DNA of 24,328 nucleotides, from positions 1 through 24,328 of the forward strand of contig WQXE01000008.1 of the NCBI GenBank assembly GCA_009784995.1. The letters are read 5' to 3'. The position numbers and the translations under genes are program-made. The notes beneath the pieces were generated by a model. The model did not search any database and was not told the origin of the DNA. It saw only the letters and a program-made list of their open reading frames with translations. Below, in pieces: positions 1 to 7,866 of the stretch (position 1 is its first letter; every line of letters begins with the position of its first letter). The stretch comes from Treponema sp. GTDB taxonomy: Bacteria; Spirochaetota; Spirochaetia; Treponematales; Breznakiellaceae.

Positions 1-345
1 ATATCTCCTAATTATTTAGTAAGCGGGTTAACAGAAGATAAAATTACAGAAAAAATACATAAAATATTTTTATTTTTACAAAAAATTAAACTTCCAATGA
101 AAAAGGCAATCAGTAAATGGGAATTAATGATGAAAGACATTGGTTTAACAGACGATGATTTAAATAATATTAATGCTAATATGTTAATAATGTACGCTGA
201 AAATGATCTTATAAAGGAAGAGCATATTTTAAAAATGGCAGAATTAATAAAAAATTGCGCCTTAATAAAAATTAAAAACAGTACACATATGAATATAATC
301 AATAAAGAAGAAACGATAAAGAATATAATGAATTTTTTGAAATAG
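1..345 (+). CDS. alpha/beta-hydrolase, C-terminal part (5' end outside window)
   Basis: The reading frame is open from the first base to a TAG at 343-345, so this is the last 114 residues of a longer protein; an internal ATG at 97 is unlikely to be the real start because the frame continues upstream without a stop. The end looks like the C-terminal third of an alpha/beta-hydrolase: a hydrophobic strand followed by YAENDLI, whose Asp (codon 205-207) sits where the catalytic acid is expected, and about 27 residues later a Ser-Thr-His-Met stretch whose His (codon 286-288) fits the catalytic histidine. The nucleophile elbow would lie upstream and is not visible. Substrate unknown: esterase, lipase-like or another hydrolase. 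The DNA is more AT-rich than the following genes and contains no CGCG, unlike them. Family call is from motif order and spacing only. Confidence 0.6.
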   Translation: MSPNYLVSGLTEDKITEKIHKIFLFLQKIKLPMKKAISKWELMMKDIGLTDDDLNNINANMLIMYAENDLIKEEHILKMAELIKNCALIKIKNSTHMNIINKEETIKNIMNFLK

Positions 346-500
346 GTCACAAACCATTCACTTTCCTTCTATATAGTTGCCACTTTCCCTAAAATTTTCC
401 CAAAAAAAATTTAAAATATTTTTCATTTTTTTTCATTTTCGGTCATGCAAAACGCGTAGTTTGACCCATATATAAGCAAATCTTTTTTTAGGAGTTGCTT
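346..500. other. Intergenic spacer before the long gene run
   Basis: 155 bases without a credible gene. The first half is T- and A-rich, with two neighbouring TTTTCATTTT-like words around 420-440. A weak AT-only inverted repeat lies near 391-412, but it has no GC stem, so I do not call a terminator for the upstream hydrolase gene. The right end carries the ribosome binding site and a possible -10 element for the gene starting at 501. Confidence 0.6.
469..476 (+). promoter_or_regulatory. Possible -10 element of the operon promoter
   Basis: The stretch TATATAAG about 25 bases before the ATG at 501 resembles a sigma-70 -10 box (TATAAG or TATATA). No good -35 box is visible 16-18 bases upstream. 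The nearby TTGACC at 461-466 looks like a -35 hexamer but is only a few bases from this box, and nothing like a -10 lies 17 bases downstream of it. Position in the only sizeable gap upstream of the gene run makes it the natural place for the promoter; the exact site is a guess. Confidence 0.25.
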
Positions 501-1490
501 ATGAAATCTTTATTTTATCTTTTGACTTTTGCCGCTGTCACGTTTTGTTTTTCAGCGTGCGCTCTTTCCGCGTCTAAGACTACTAACGCGGAGCAGATCA
601 ACTGGGCGGCGAAAGGGCTGCCTCCGCCTGCCGATGGTGTAGCTTTGACTTCGCTTTTACAAAAACTGGACGAGCTTGCCGAGCTTGAAAGAGCGGGTAC
701 ATGGATTCAAGGTATGGCTTTATCAGAATCCGGTATTCGAGAAAACGCCGGCGATTACGCCGGAGCTGTGGCTGCGGCATACAAAGAATTGGCGCTGGCT
801 TACGGCAGGGGATTCATTCAGAAATCTGATCTTGAAAACGGCCTTTTAAACCTGCTTGCCGTAAAAGGTGATGAGAGCGTTACAGTCGCCGCGAGTTCGA
901 TTCTCGCTTTTTTAAATGAAAAGTGGGACGAAGCAGGCACTGGTCTTATGTCTCTTTTTAATCATTTGGAACTGGATGAACCTGACGGGTTCGGCAGATG
1001 GATGATTCTTGTCTGCGCGCTGGAAAAAGACAAAAGTGATAAACGCGCGGGCGCGGCTTACAGATCAATTCGCGCTCGTTACGCGCAATTTCCGGAGTAC
1101 TGGTACAGGGGAGCAAGGGTTTTTTCCGGTATTATCGCGGCGGAGTTCGCGGAAAATTGCATCAACTCTTCCCCGCAGGGACCTTTCGCGAACGAATGCC
1201 GCTTAATACTCGCGTCTCATACAGGTTTAAATCCTAATGATGGTTTATCAATTAAAACCAAGCTGGAAATTGATTCGATTATTGCTCAATCGGTAAATTC
1301 GGGTAATCCGCAAGTTTTGGATTCTTTATTCTCGTTAATAAGTCTTCCTGATAATCCGTACACAGTTTATGCTGTCGGTATTTTTTGCTCTTTAACAAGT
1401 TATCCGGGATTCCGTGATTATTTTAATTTGCAGGCAGCCTCCGCCAAAGGTCGTTTGTTTGAACGGCTTTCCTATATTTGCCGCAGTTAA
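501..1490 (+). CDS. Lipoprotein of unknown function, alpha-helical, first gene of the run
   Basis: 329 residues. I chose the ATG at 501 because an AGGAG ribosome binding site (490-494) sits 6 bases before it; a TTG at 495 in the same frame directly abuts that site. The N-terminus is a lipoprotein signal peptide (Met-Lys, hydrophobic core, FSAC) with the lipidated Cys at residue 20, so the mature protein should be anchored in the envelope. The rest is Ala/Leu/Glu-rich and looks helical, with A-x-x-A-Y type segments that suggest a TPR-like or other helical-repeat fold, but no recognised family motif. Only 18 bases separate it from the TPR lipoprotein and the spacing continues into an exporter operon, which suggests a scaffold or assembly role for that system. 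Function not known. Confidence 0.8.
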   Translation: MKSLFYLLTFAAVTFCFSACALSASKTTNAEQINWAAKGLPPPADGVALTSLLQKLDELAELERAGTWIQGMALSESGIRENAGDYAGAVAAAYKELALAYGRGFIQKSDLENGLLNLLAVKGDESVTVAASSILAFLNEKWDEAGTGLMSLFNHLELDEPDGFGRWMILVCALEKDKSDKRAGAAYRSIRARYAQFPEYWYRGARVFSGIIAAEFAENCINSSPQGPFANECRLILASHTGLNPNDGLSIKTKLEIDSIIAQSVNSGNPQVLDSLFSLISLPDNPYTVYAVGIFCSLTSYPGFRDYFNLQAASAKGRLFERLSYICRS

Positions 1491-1508
1491 ATTAAAGGAA
1501 GGATTTTT

Positions 1509-2165
1509 ATGAAAGTTTATTTGAATAAATCGACGTTATGCAAAACCATATTAATTCTCTTTTTTATTTGCGTGTTTTGTATTTCATGCGATAAATCACC
1601 GGATGAAAATACAATACGGCTCTATGTACGCGCTAGCGACGCTTATGCCCAAGGGTGTTTTTTGGAAGTTATAGAAATTTTAGATGGACAAGAAAACTTT
1701 CCGCCCGCTCTTATATTACGCGCAAAAGCGGAGTACTTTTTCGGCGATTTGGAAAACGCGGAAAAATCCTGCCGCAGGGTTATAAAACTGCGTCCTTCAT
1801 CATTTGAAGCGGGTTTATATCTGGCGCGTATTCTTCGTGAAAACGGCGATTTAGCGGAAGCGCGTTTAACAGTTCACGAATTGTTAGCTGACAATCCACA
1901 GGATATTCGCGCCCTGCGGCTTGCCGCCGAACTCGCCTGTGACGAAGAGAAATTTGACGAAGCCGCCATTTTTCTTGATAGAGCGGCTGAATACTCGGCG
2001 GAAAGCGCGATGGTTCTTTTGGATAGAGCAAGATTGTATTGGATAGCGGGAAAAAGTGAACATGCTCTTGATGATTTAAGCCGGGCGAAAGCCATGCTTC
2101 CCTGGGATACGCCGCTTCTTCGTTCAATTGTAAATCTGGAAAATATAATCAAGGAGGTTATGTGA
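1509..2165 (+). CDS. TPR-repeat lipoprotein
   Basis: 218 residues, preceded by a good AAGGAAGG site at 1495-1502. The signal peptide is long and ends in CISC, with the probable lipidated Cys at residue 27; the residue at -3 is Cys rather than Leu, a relaxed lipobox that spirochaetes tolerate. The mature part is an array of tetratricopeptide repeats: several 34-residue helix pairs with the usual small/aromatic pattern, for example A-E-Y-F-F-G-D-L-E-N-A-E near residue 78 and later A-x-L-x-x-D-x-x-x-F-D-E-A-x-x-F-L copies. TPR proteins bind other proteins, so a periplasmic assembly or adaptor role next to the TolC gene is plausible (inference). The stop overlaps the start of the TolC gene by one base (TGATG), which implies translational coupling. 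Confidence 0.85.
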   Translation: MKVYLNKSTLCKTILILFFICVFCISCDKSPDENTIRLYVRASDAYAQGCFLEVIEILDGQENFPPALILRAKAEYFFGDLENAEKSCRRVIKLRPSSFEAGLYLARILRENGDLAEARLTVHELLADNPQDIRALRLAAELACDEEKFDEAAIFLDRAAEYSAESAMVLLDRARLYWIAGKSEHALDDLSRAKAMLPWDTPLLRSIVNLENIIKEVM

Positions 2166-3571
2166 TGAAGATGCAACTTAATGTCATCATAATTTTATTT
2201 TTATTTATTACTGTAAATATCTTTTCAAATAATGATGACGCGAAGTACGAAACATTGACATTCGCGCAAGCTGCTTCTCTGGCTGTAGCGGCATCCGCCG
2301 ATTTGAAACATTCATACGCGTCACAAGCCGTAATGGAAGGCGCCTGGAAATGGGGTTTGCGCGAGTACTTTCCCCGTATAAATATTAGTATTTCAGAAAA
2401 TGATCGTGTGCAGCAGTACGGCGCGGATAATTTTATGAAAAATTACGGACTCAGTCTGGATCAATTAATTTGGGACGGCGGCAGAACTTCAATGTCGCGA
2501 AAGCTTGAGCGCGCGGAATTAAATCTTTCATCATCAAGATTGGACAGAATGGCGGGTGAAATTGCCGAATCAGCGATTGCCGTTTATCGGAATATATTAT
2601 CTTCAAGAAAAATACTTGAAATAAAAATCGCGGCTCTTAGTGTCCTTGAAGAACAAAAAAGAATTTTAGGCGAAGAAGTTCAGCTTGGGTTAGCTCTCTC
2701 AATTGATTTGGCAAGCGCGGATTTAAGTCTTGCTGACGCAAAGCTCGACATTACTTCTCTTCAGCTTGACCTTGATGAAATGGAAAAACAATTCGCTGAA
2801 TTACTTGGACTTGATTCTCTTCCAGTTTTGATTGAAAAAATTGATATCAATCGAACTGTGATATTTCCTGCCGCTGTGGCTGCATCGGCTTTGGCAAGAG
2901 AAAAAAATCCCGATTTAATCGAAGCTCGTCATTCAATTTATAAAAAACAAATGGAAGTTAAATTCGCTTCCAATTCATGGATACCATCACTGCGTTTAAA
3001 TGGTAATTTCGGACTTAGCGGGCAGGGTTATCCGCTAACACGGTACAACTGGTCTTTGGGAGTCAGCGTTGAATTTTCAAGCCCCTGGTTTCAAAACCGT
3101 TTTGGAGTTCAGACAGGATGGGAACCTCCCTTTGACAGAAACGCTATGCTTCAAAATAGTTTAACTCCCTTGCCAAACCCCGCGGCAAGTTACGGAACGG
3201 ATCAGGCAAGGATAGCGCTTTCATTGGAACAGGAAAAATACGAAATTGTACTTGAAAGGATTGGGCGAATCGCGGCAGCCGCTATAGAAAAATGTATTCT
3301 CGCGAATCAAAAAAGAATTTTGGCAATCGAAGCTGCCGCGCTTGGAAAAGAGCGATGCCGTATAGAAGAAATTCGGCTTGGACTTGGGCATATAACAAGA
3401 CTTAAATTGATGGAAATTTTTATCGAACAAACTCAAAGGGATACAAATGTTGTACAGGCCGCGATTTCTTTATTGGAAGCTGAACGCGAACTCGAAAGGC
3501 TTTTAAACCTTGAACCCGGTAAACTTGGAGAATTTGCAGCTAACATTTCTTTATTAAGGAGCGATATATGA
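2165..3571 (+). CDS. TolC-family outer-membrane efflux channel
   Basis: 468 residues. The ATG at 2165 overlaps the previous stop by one base and lies 7 bases after an AAGGAGG site (2151-2157); the in-frame GTG at 2162 is too close to that site. A signal peptide (about 24 residues, ending IFS-N) leads to two similar halves of long amphipathic helices, as in TolC/OMF proteins: LTFAQAASLA near residue 35, a conserved-looking IWDGGRT at 102-108 (the family often has FDGG here), then a second half starting at A-R-E-K-N-P-D-L-I-E-A with WIPSLRLNGNFG, the usual strand region. It should form the trimeric outer-membrane duct of a tripartite exporter together with the adaptor and the permeases downstream. 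The frame overlaps the adaptor gene by 4 bases (ATGA). Substrate cannot be told from the channel. Confidence 0.92.
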   Translation: MKMQLNVIIILFLFITVNIFSNNDDAKYETLTFAQAASLAVAASADLKHSYASQAVMEGAWKWGLREYFPRINISISENDRVQQYGADNFMKNYGLSLDQLIWDGGRTSMSRKLERAELNLSSSRLDRMAGEIAESAIAVYRNILSSRKILEIKIAALSVLEEQKRILGEEVQLGLALSIDLASADLSLADAKLDITSLQLDLDEMEKQFAELLGLDSLPVLIEKIDINRTVIFPAAVAASALAREKNPDLIEARHSIYKKQMEVKFASNSWIPSLRLNGNFGLSGQGYPLTRYNWSLGVSVEFSSPWFQNRFGVQTGWEPPFDRNAMLQNSLTPLPNPAASYGTDQARIALSLEQEKYEIVLERIGRIAAAAIEKCILANQKRILAIEAAALGKERCRIEEIRLGLGHITRLKLMEIFIEQTQRDTNVVQAAISLLEAERELERLLNLEPGKLGEFAANISLLRSDI

Positions 3572-4932
3572 AAATAAAAATATTGTTGTTAATTTTATTG
3601 CCTGTTTTTTTATTTTTTTCCTGCGATAAAAAAATTAATTTTAATAATGACGCGATAAAAGTTAGAGGAGCGAAGGTTATTATCCGCCAACAGCCTGATG
3701 AAGCGTCGGGTTTTGGCAGTTTGTCTTTCGTAAGTAAAGTTGATATTACTTCCCCGCAGGAAGCAGTAATTAAAAAATTATTTTTTAGAGAAGGTGATTT
3801 TGTAAGAGCTGGACAGGTGATAATTCAACTTGAAAACCCGCAAATAAATCTCGCGGTTGAAAGAGCGCGAAATAATTATTCGCAAAGCATTGCCGCGAAA
3901 AATCTTGCAGATTCTAGGCTGCTGGAAGGAATGTTCCAGGCAGAGGCGCAGCTTCTGGCACTTGAAAAAGCGGACGCGGAATTGTTTCTCGCCAAACGAA
4001 GATGGGAAGAAGATAAACGTAAACATCAAAATCAGGAAACGCTTTTTGAAGCTGGAGGTATTCACACCGAGGCGATTTTGGTAAGCCGTTTCAGTCTTGA
4101 TACTGAATGGGAGCAAATTAAATTAATGGAAAGAGAGCTTGAGATAAGAAAAATTGGCTGTCGTGATCAGGATTTAATAAAAGCGGGGATTTCTGTTCCG
4201 TTAGACGAAACTGGAAGAAAAAACGCGTTAGTTTATCTTATGACTTCAAGTTTAAGAGCCGAACTGGACGCGGCAAGCGCGAGACTTGAAGCTACAGCGA
4301 AAGAACTTGAATCAGCTAACATCGCTTTCGCCGAGCTTACGGTTTTTAGCCCAGCGTCGGGAATTATCGGAGCCCGTTATCTTGAAGAAGGAGAGCGCGT
4401 GCGCTCTCAGGATAAAATTGTCAGCCTTATAGATACCGCGTCATTATACGCGATATTCCCGGTGCGTGAAAAAGACGCCATACGAATCGAAAAAGGCATG
4501 AAAGCTTCTGTTTTGATTGACGGAACAGGTGAAGTTAAAGACGCGATTGTTGATTTGGTTTATCCGCAAGCGGACAGCCAGAGTTTAAGTTTTTTGGTGC
4601 GGGTTTTATTGCAAAGTCCGTCAGTTTCAACATCAACTTCTAATGGAACGTTAAATGAATTAAAGCCCGGTATGTTTGCAAGAGTTACAGTAATTGTTGG
4701 AAATCCCAAAGACACAGTTTTTATTCCAGAGTCTGCTGTCTTTAATCAGAAAAATAATGAAGGAAGTGTTTTTGTAATTAACGGCAGTACTCTTACCGAG
4801 CGAAAAATATTACTTGGGTTTTCTTATGGCGATGAATGTGAAGTTATCGCTGGATTAAATAAAGATGAAATTATCGTACTTCGACCCGATTCTGATTTAA
4901 GGGAGGGAACAAATGTTACAGTTATTGAATAA
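3568..4932 (+). CDS. HlyD/AcrA-type periplasmic adaptor (membrane fusion) lipoprotein
   Basis: 454 residues; ATG within an ATGA overlap with the TolC gene, AAGGAG site at 3556-3561. Lipoprotein signal with Cys at residue 19 (FFSC), so it is held at a membrane by lipid rather than by a transmembrane helix, as in AcrA. Domain order fits RND adaptors: first half of the lipoyl/barrel-sandwich (about 58-91, with the typical GDFVRAGQVIIQLE), a long alpha-hairpin coiled coil (about 92-255), the second lipoyl half (about 257-290, FSPASGIIG then GERV), a beta-barrel domain, and a C-terminal membrane-proximal part (KPGMFARVTV, IPESAVF). The hairpin should dock on the TolC tip and the barrel on the RND permeases encoded downstream. 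It overlaps the next gene by 20 bases. Confidence 0.93.
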   Translation: MKIKILLLILLPVFLFFSCDKKINFNNDAIKVRGAKVIIRQQPDEASGFGSLSFVSKVDITSPQEAVIKKLFFREGDFVRAGQVIIQLENPQINLAVERARNNYSQSIAAKNLADSRLLEGMFQAEAQLLALEKADAELFLAKRRWEEDKRKHQNQETLFEAGGIHTEAILVSRFSLDTEWEQIKLMERELEIRKIGCRDQDLIKAGISVPLDETGRKNALVYLMTSSLRAELDAASARLEATAKELESANIAFAELTVFSPASGIIGARYLEEGERVRSQDKIVSLIDTASLYAIFPVREKDAIRIEKGMKASVLIDGTGEVKDAIVDLVYPQADSQSLSFLVRVLLQSPSVSTSTSNGTLNELKPGMFARVTVIVGNPKDTVFIPESAVFNQKNNEGSVFVINGSTLTERKILLGFSYGDECEVIAGLNKDEIIVLRPDSDLREGTNVTVIE

Positions 4933-6337
4933 AACATTTTTATTGTTATACGCTATTTGTTTATTTTCATGCGGCTTTTTGGACTTGCGTCCTATTGGAG
5001 TTGGTATAGAGCCTGATAAAGTTAATGCAATTTTACCTGAATTGTACACTCCCGTGATAATAAAATTTGATACAGAGATGATTCAAAATGAAACCGAAGG
5101 AATCTTGCATATAAACTCCGATTTGGGATCAGTTAAAGGAGATAAATACTGGAAGGGTAATCATCTTTATTTTGTACCAATCGCCGGCTGGACAGCGGGA
5201 ATTCGCTATACATTGAGTCTTATTGGAACAATGCGTTCAGTTGATGGAAGAGAAACACGTGTCGAACGTTTTGTGACATTTTACGCGATTAACAATAACG
5301 CGCCTCCTTCGCTTGAAACGTTTAGCCCGGAAAATGGCGCTTCTATAGGTATCAATATAAATACGTTTGAATTTTGTTTTTCGCGTCCTATGGACAGGCT
5401 GTCGGTGGAATCGTCGCTAACAATAGAAGGCATCGGAAATAAAAAATTTGAATGGTCTATTGATGACAAATCAGTAAAAATAATTTCTGAAAAAACCCTT
5501 TCTCCCTGGATGGTGTACAGATGGAATATAAGAGAATCCGCTAAAAGTAAAGACGGAGTTCCGCTTCCAAAAACATATACAGGATATTTTACAACAGATT
5601 TAAATCAAATACTTCCGTGTGTTTTGGAAATATATCCTGTTTTATACGCGGACGGCTGCTGGTATCCGACAGGCGCGAAGATTGAGACAGGTTTAAGAGG
5701 CGATCAGGCAGTCGCTGTTAAGTTCAATAAACCAATGGGAGAAAATGTTTTACGTTCAATGCGTTTTGAACCTTCACTTCCCGGCAGAGTTGAATACCTT
5801 TGCGAAAACAGCGTTGTTTATATTTTTTCCAGAGAACCTGAGCCTGAAATAGAATACACATTAATAATTTCCGGCGAAACCAAAGACAATGAAGGTTTAA
5901 AAATAGGCAGCGATTACAGAATAAACTTTACTCCTGACATTTTATATTTAAAAGTTCTTTCTCTTACAGCTAACGGTAAAGTTTATACTTTAGATACTAA
6001 CGATGTAGTAAAAATCAATGTCGATCCCGGTACCGGATATGTCATATTTTCAATTCATTTTTCTTTGTTGTTCGACTTTGAAGAATTAATTAACACTCCG
6101 CAAAGAATAACTCTTAATCCTTTTTTTCCACGGTCGCTTTCTCCTGCCACGCTTCAATATTTGTATTGGACTTCGGATGATCTTCTTTTAACGCGCTGGG
6201 AAGGACTAACCGCCGGAGATGATGAAACGCCTCATTATTACAAATTGACAATACCTGGCGGCAGGGGAGGAATCAGCTGCGGTTCCAATATTTTTATGAA
6301 AGAAGATTTAATAATTTTTCTGGAGGCAGTCAAATGA
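4913..6337 (+). CDS. Ig-like (Big_5/SbsA-type) repeat lipoprotein, first of a pair
   Basis: 474 residues. Its ATG lies 20 bases inside the adaptor gene, 6 bases after a GGGAGG site at 4901-4907. The lipobox is LFSC with Cys at residue 20. The mature part is made of about three successive beta-rich domains of the Big_5 type: each has a strand with F-x-x-P-M (as in CFSRPMD and VKFNKPMGE), a central strand such as HLYFVPIAGW, then Y-x-L-x-I and a D-G pair before a closing F-x-T or F-x-P strand. Such domains occur in extracellular and S-layer-like proteins and usually act as spacers or binding modules. It resembles the next gene in domain plan, pointing to an old tandem duplication. Its place between adaptor and permeases suggests a dedicated accessory of the exporter (inference). 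Confidence 0.8.
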   Translation: MLQLLNKTFLLLYAICLFSCGFLDLRPIGVGIEPDKVNAILPELYTPVIIKFDTEMIQNETEGILHINSDLGSVKGDKYWKGNHLYFVPIAGWTAGIRYTLSLIGTMRSVDGRETRVERFVTFYAINNNAPPSLETFSPENGASIGININTFEFCFSRPMDRLSVESSLTIEGIGNKKFEWSIDDKSVKIISEKTLSPWMVYRWNIRESAKSKDGVPLPKTYTGYFTTDLNQILPCVLEIYPVLYADGCWYPTGAKIETGLRGDQAVAVKFNKPMGENVLRSMRFEPSLPGRVEYLCENSVVYIFSREPEPEIEYTLIISGETKDNEGLKIGSDYRINFTPDILYLKVLSLTANGKVYTLDTNDVVKINVDPGTGYVIFSIHFSLLFDFEELINTPQRITLNPFFPRSLSPATLQYLYWTSDDLLLTRWEGLTAGDDETPHYYKLTIPGGRGGISCGSNIFMKEDLIIFLEAVK

Positions 6338-7860
6338 AATTTAAATTATTTACATTACTGATTATTAGTTTGTTTTCTTTTAACTCTTGCGATCTACTGA
6401 GGTTTTCGCGATTTGAAGTCGAAAAATGGACACCCGGCGATGGCTATCAACCTGAGCCTGAAAAAATTATCGTGTCTTTAAAATTTTCTCATGAACCTTT
6501 CATAGCAAGCATAGAAAGAAATTTTTCGCTCACAGGCGACGGAGATCGAATAAGGGGGACATTTTCATGGAACGGAAAAACAATGACTTTTATTCCATTA
6601 ACTCCATTTGAAGAAAATGTTGATTACATTTTAAGCCTTACAGCGGACGCTCATGATGTTGACGGTATTTCAATGGATGAAGCGTTTAACCGCGAGTTTA
6701 CTACAAGACCAGATAAATCGCGTCCTGTTTTACTTTCGTGTTATCCAACAATGTACGAGCGGATTGAAGATTTAAGAACCGAAGTTCGTCTTGATTTTTC
6801 ACTTCCTGTTACTCAAAAAACTTTATATGACAATGTTTCGTTTAATCCTTCGATGACAGGTTTGTGGCAATTGGAAAATAAAGGAAAAACCGCCGTCTTT
6901 ACTCCCGCGGAACCCTGGTCAAAAAATACCCGCTATGAAATTCGTTTTTCAACTTCATTAATAAATAATAACGCGATGAATATTGGAAATGACTTTTTAA
7001 GTATATTCACAACAGGAAGCGCGCAGGAAATTCCTTATCTTGTAAACGCTAAACGAATTACAAAAGATGGTGAAATTATTCCATTAATTGCCGCGGATAA
7101 AGGTTATGTCGGTATTGAAAGTAATCCTTTCGAAAATCAGGATTGGGAAAAAAACGATAAATTAATACTTGTTTTTTCAATACCTGTAGACAGCCTCTCT
7201 GTTAAAAACCTTGTTAGTATTGACGACGGACCAAATATTATAATGGAAACACCTGTTGGTTTTTATACAGAAATTATTTTTAGGTTCGATAAAACGCCTG
7301 TTTACGAAAGCAGATTTTCTATAAGAGTTAAACCTGGAATAAAAGACATTAACGGAAATGAAACCAAAGAAGAATATATTTACAGGGTTTTCGCTAATGG
7401 AAAATTTTCTAAACCTCCATTACTTGTTGGAATAAGAATGCCTTTTTCGCCGGAATGTAAAACAAATCCGGAACTAAAAATTTTCGAAACTGATTTTGTT
7501 TATAAATCATTTCCTATTTCGGATGATAATTATCCATCAGGAGAAAATATTAACACATGGATTGAACTATATTTTGATACAGCGCAAAGCGCGTCAATAG
7601 ATTTATTTTCCATAATGGAATTGTTTCGTATTGATTCAAGTAATAATGTAATTAATTTCTATCCTCGTCAGGTTAAATCGGGTGGTTTTTCTGAGATAGA
7701 ACCACATGACATCTGGAAAAATTATAAAAGAATTGAAATAACCGGGTATTTGGTTAACTCAACATTTTTTGGAATTATTAATTTTCATATAGGAGCCGGG
7801 CTTAAAGACAGCTTTGGTAATAAAAATGAAAACATACAGAAAATATCGGTATTAAAGTAG
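6334..7860 (+). CDS. Ig-like (Big_5/SbsA-type) repeat lipoprotein, second of a pair
   Basis: 508 residues; the ATG overlaps the previous stop by 4 bases (ATGA) and GGAGG lies at 6321-6325. Lipoprotein signal with Cys at residue 19 (NSC). At least two clear Ig-like units follow: about 30-130 (SFSWNGKTMTFIPLTPF-like core as in TFSWNGKTMTF, then Y-I-L-S-L-T-A-D and FTTRP) and about 135-232 (LDFSLPVTQKTL, AVFTPAEPWSKNTRYEI, FTTGS), then a less clear third (VFSIPVDSLSV, FSIRVKPGIKDINGNE) and a C-terminal tail of unknown fold with a final GLKDSFGN. The repeated pattern and D-x-x-G-N/G motifs match Big_5 domains. It should face the periplasm or cell surface. It is separated from the first RND permease gene by only 6 bases, so both are probably translated from one transcript. 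Confidence 0.8.
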   Translation: MKFKLFTLLIISLFSFNSCDLLRFSRFEVEKWTPGDGYQPEPEKIIVSLKFSHEPFIASIERNFSLTGDGDRIRGTFSWNGKTMTFIPLTPFEENVDYILSLTADAHDVDGISMDEAFNREFTTRPDKSRPVLLSCYPTMYERIEDLRTEVRLDFSLPVTQKTLYDNVSFNPSMTGLWQLENKGKTAVFTPAEPWSKNTRYEIRFSTSLINNNAMNIGNDFLSIFTTGSAQEIPYLVNAKRITKDGEIIPLIAADKGYVGIESNPFENQDWEKNDKLILVFSIPVDSLSVKNLVSIDDGPNIIMETPVGFYTEIIFRFDKTPVYESRFSIRVKPGIKDINGNETKEEYIYRVFANGKFSKPPLLVGIRMPFSPECKTNPELKIFETDFVYKSFPISDDNYPSGENINTWIELYFDTAQSASIDLFSIMELFRIDSSNNVINFYPRQVKSGGFSEIEPHDIWKNYKRIEITGYLVNSTFFGIINFHIGAGLKDSFGNKNENIQKISVLK

Positions 7861-7866
7861 GTTGAT

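Noticed and set aside
12..350. Open frame on the - strand opposite the hydrolase fragment
   Set aside because: Low-complexity Ile/Phe/Ser-rich product typical of the reverse of AT-rich coding DNA; the + frame has alpha/beta-hydrolase features.
391..420. AT-only inverted repeat as terminator of the hydrolase gene
   Set aside because: The stem has no GC pairs and would be unstable; many such matches arise by chance in this AT-rich spacer.
461..466. TTGACC as -35 box of the operon promoter
   Set aside because: No -10-like sequence lies 16-18 bases downstream (the stretch there is a T run), and the only -10-like box is too close.
495..500. TTG start at 495 for the first lipoprotein
   Set aside because: It touches the AGGAG ribosome binding site; the ATG at 501 has normal spacing and gives a typical Met-Lys signal peptide.
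2162..2164. GTG start at 2162 for the TolC gene
   Set aside because: Only 4 bases after AAGGAGG; the ATG at 2165 has 7 bases and the common TGATG overlap.
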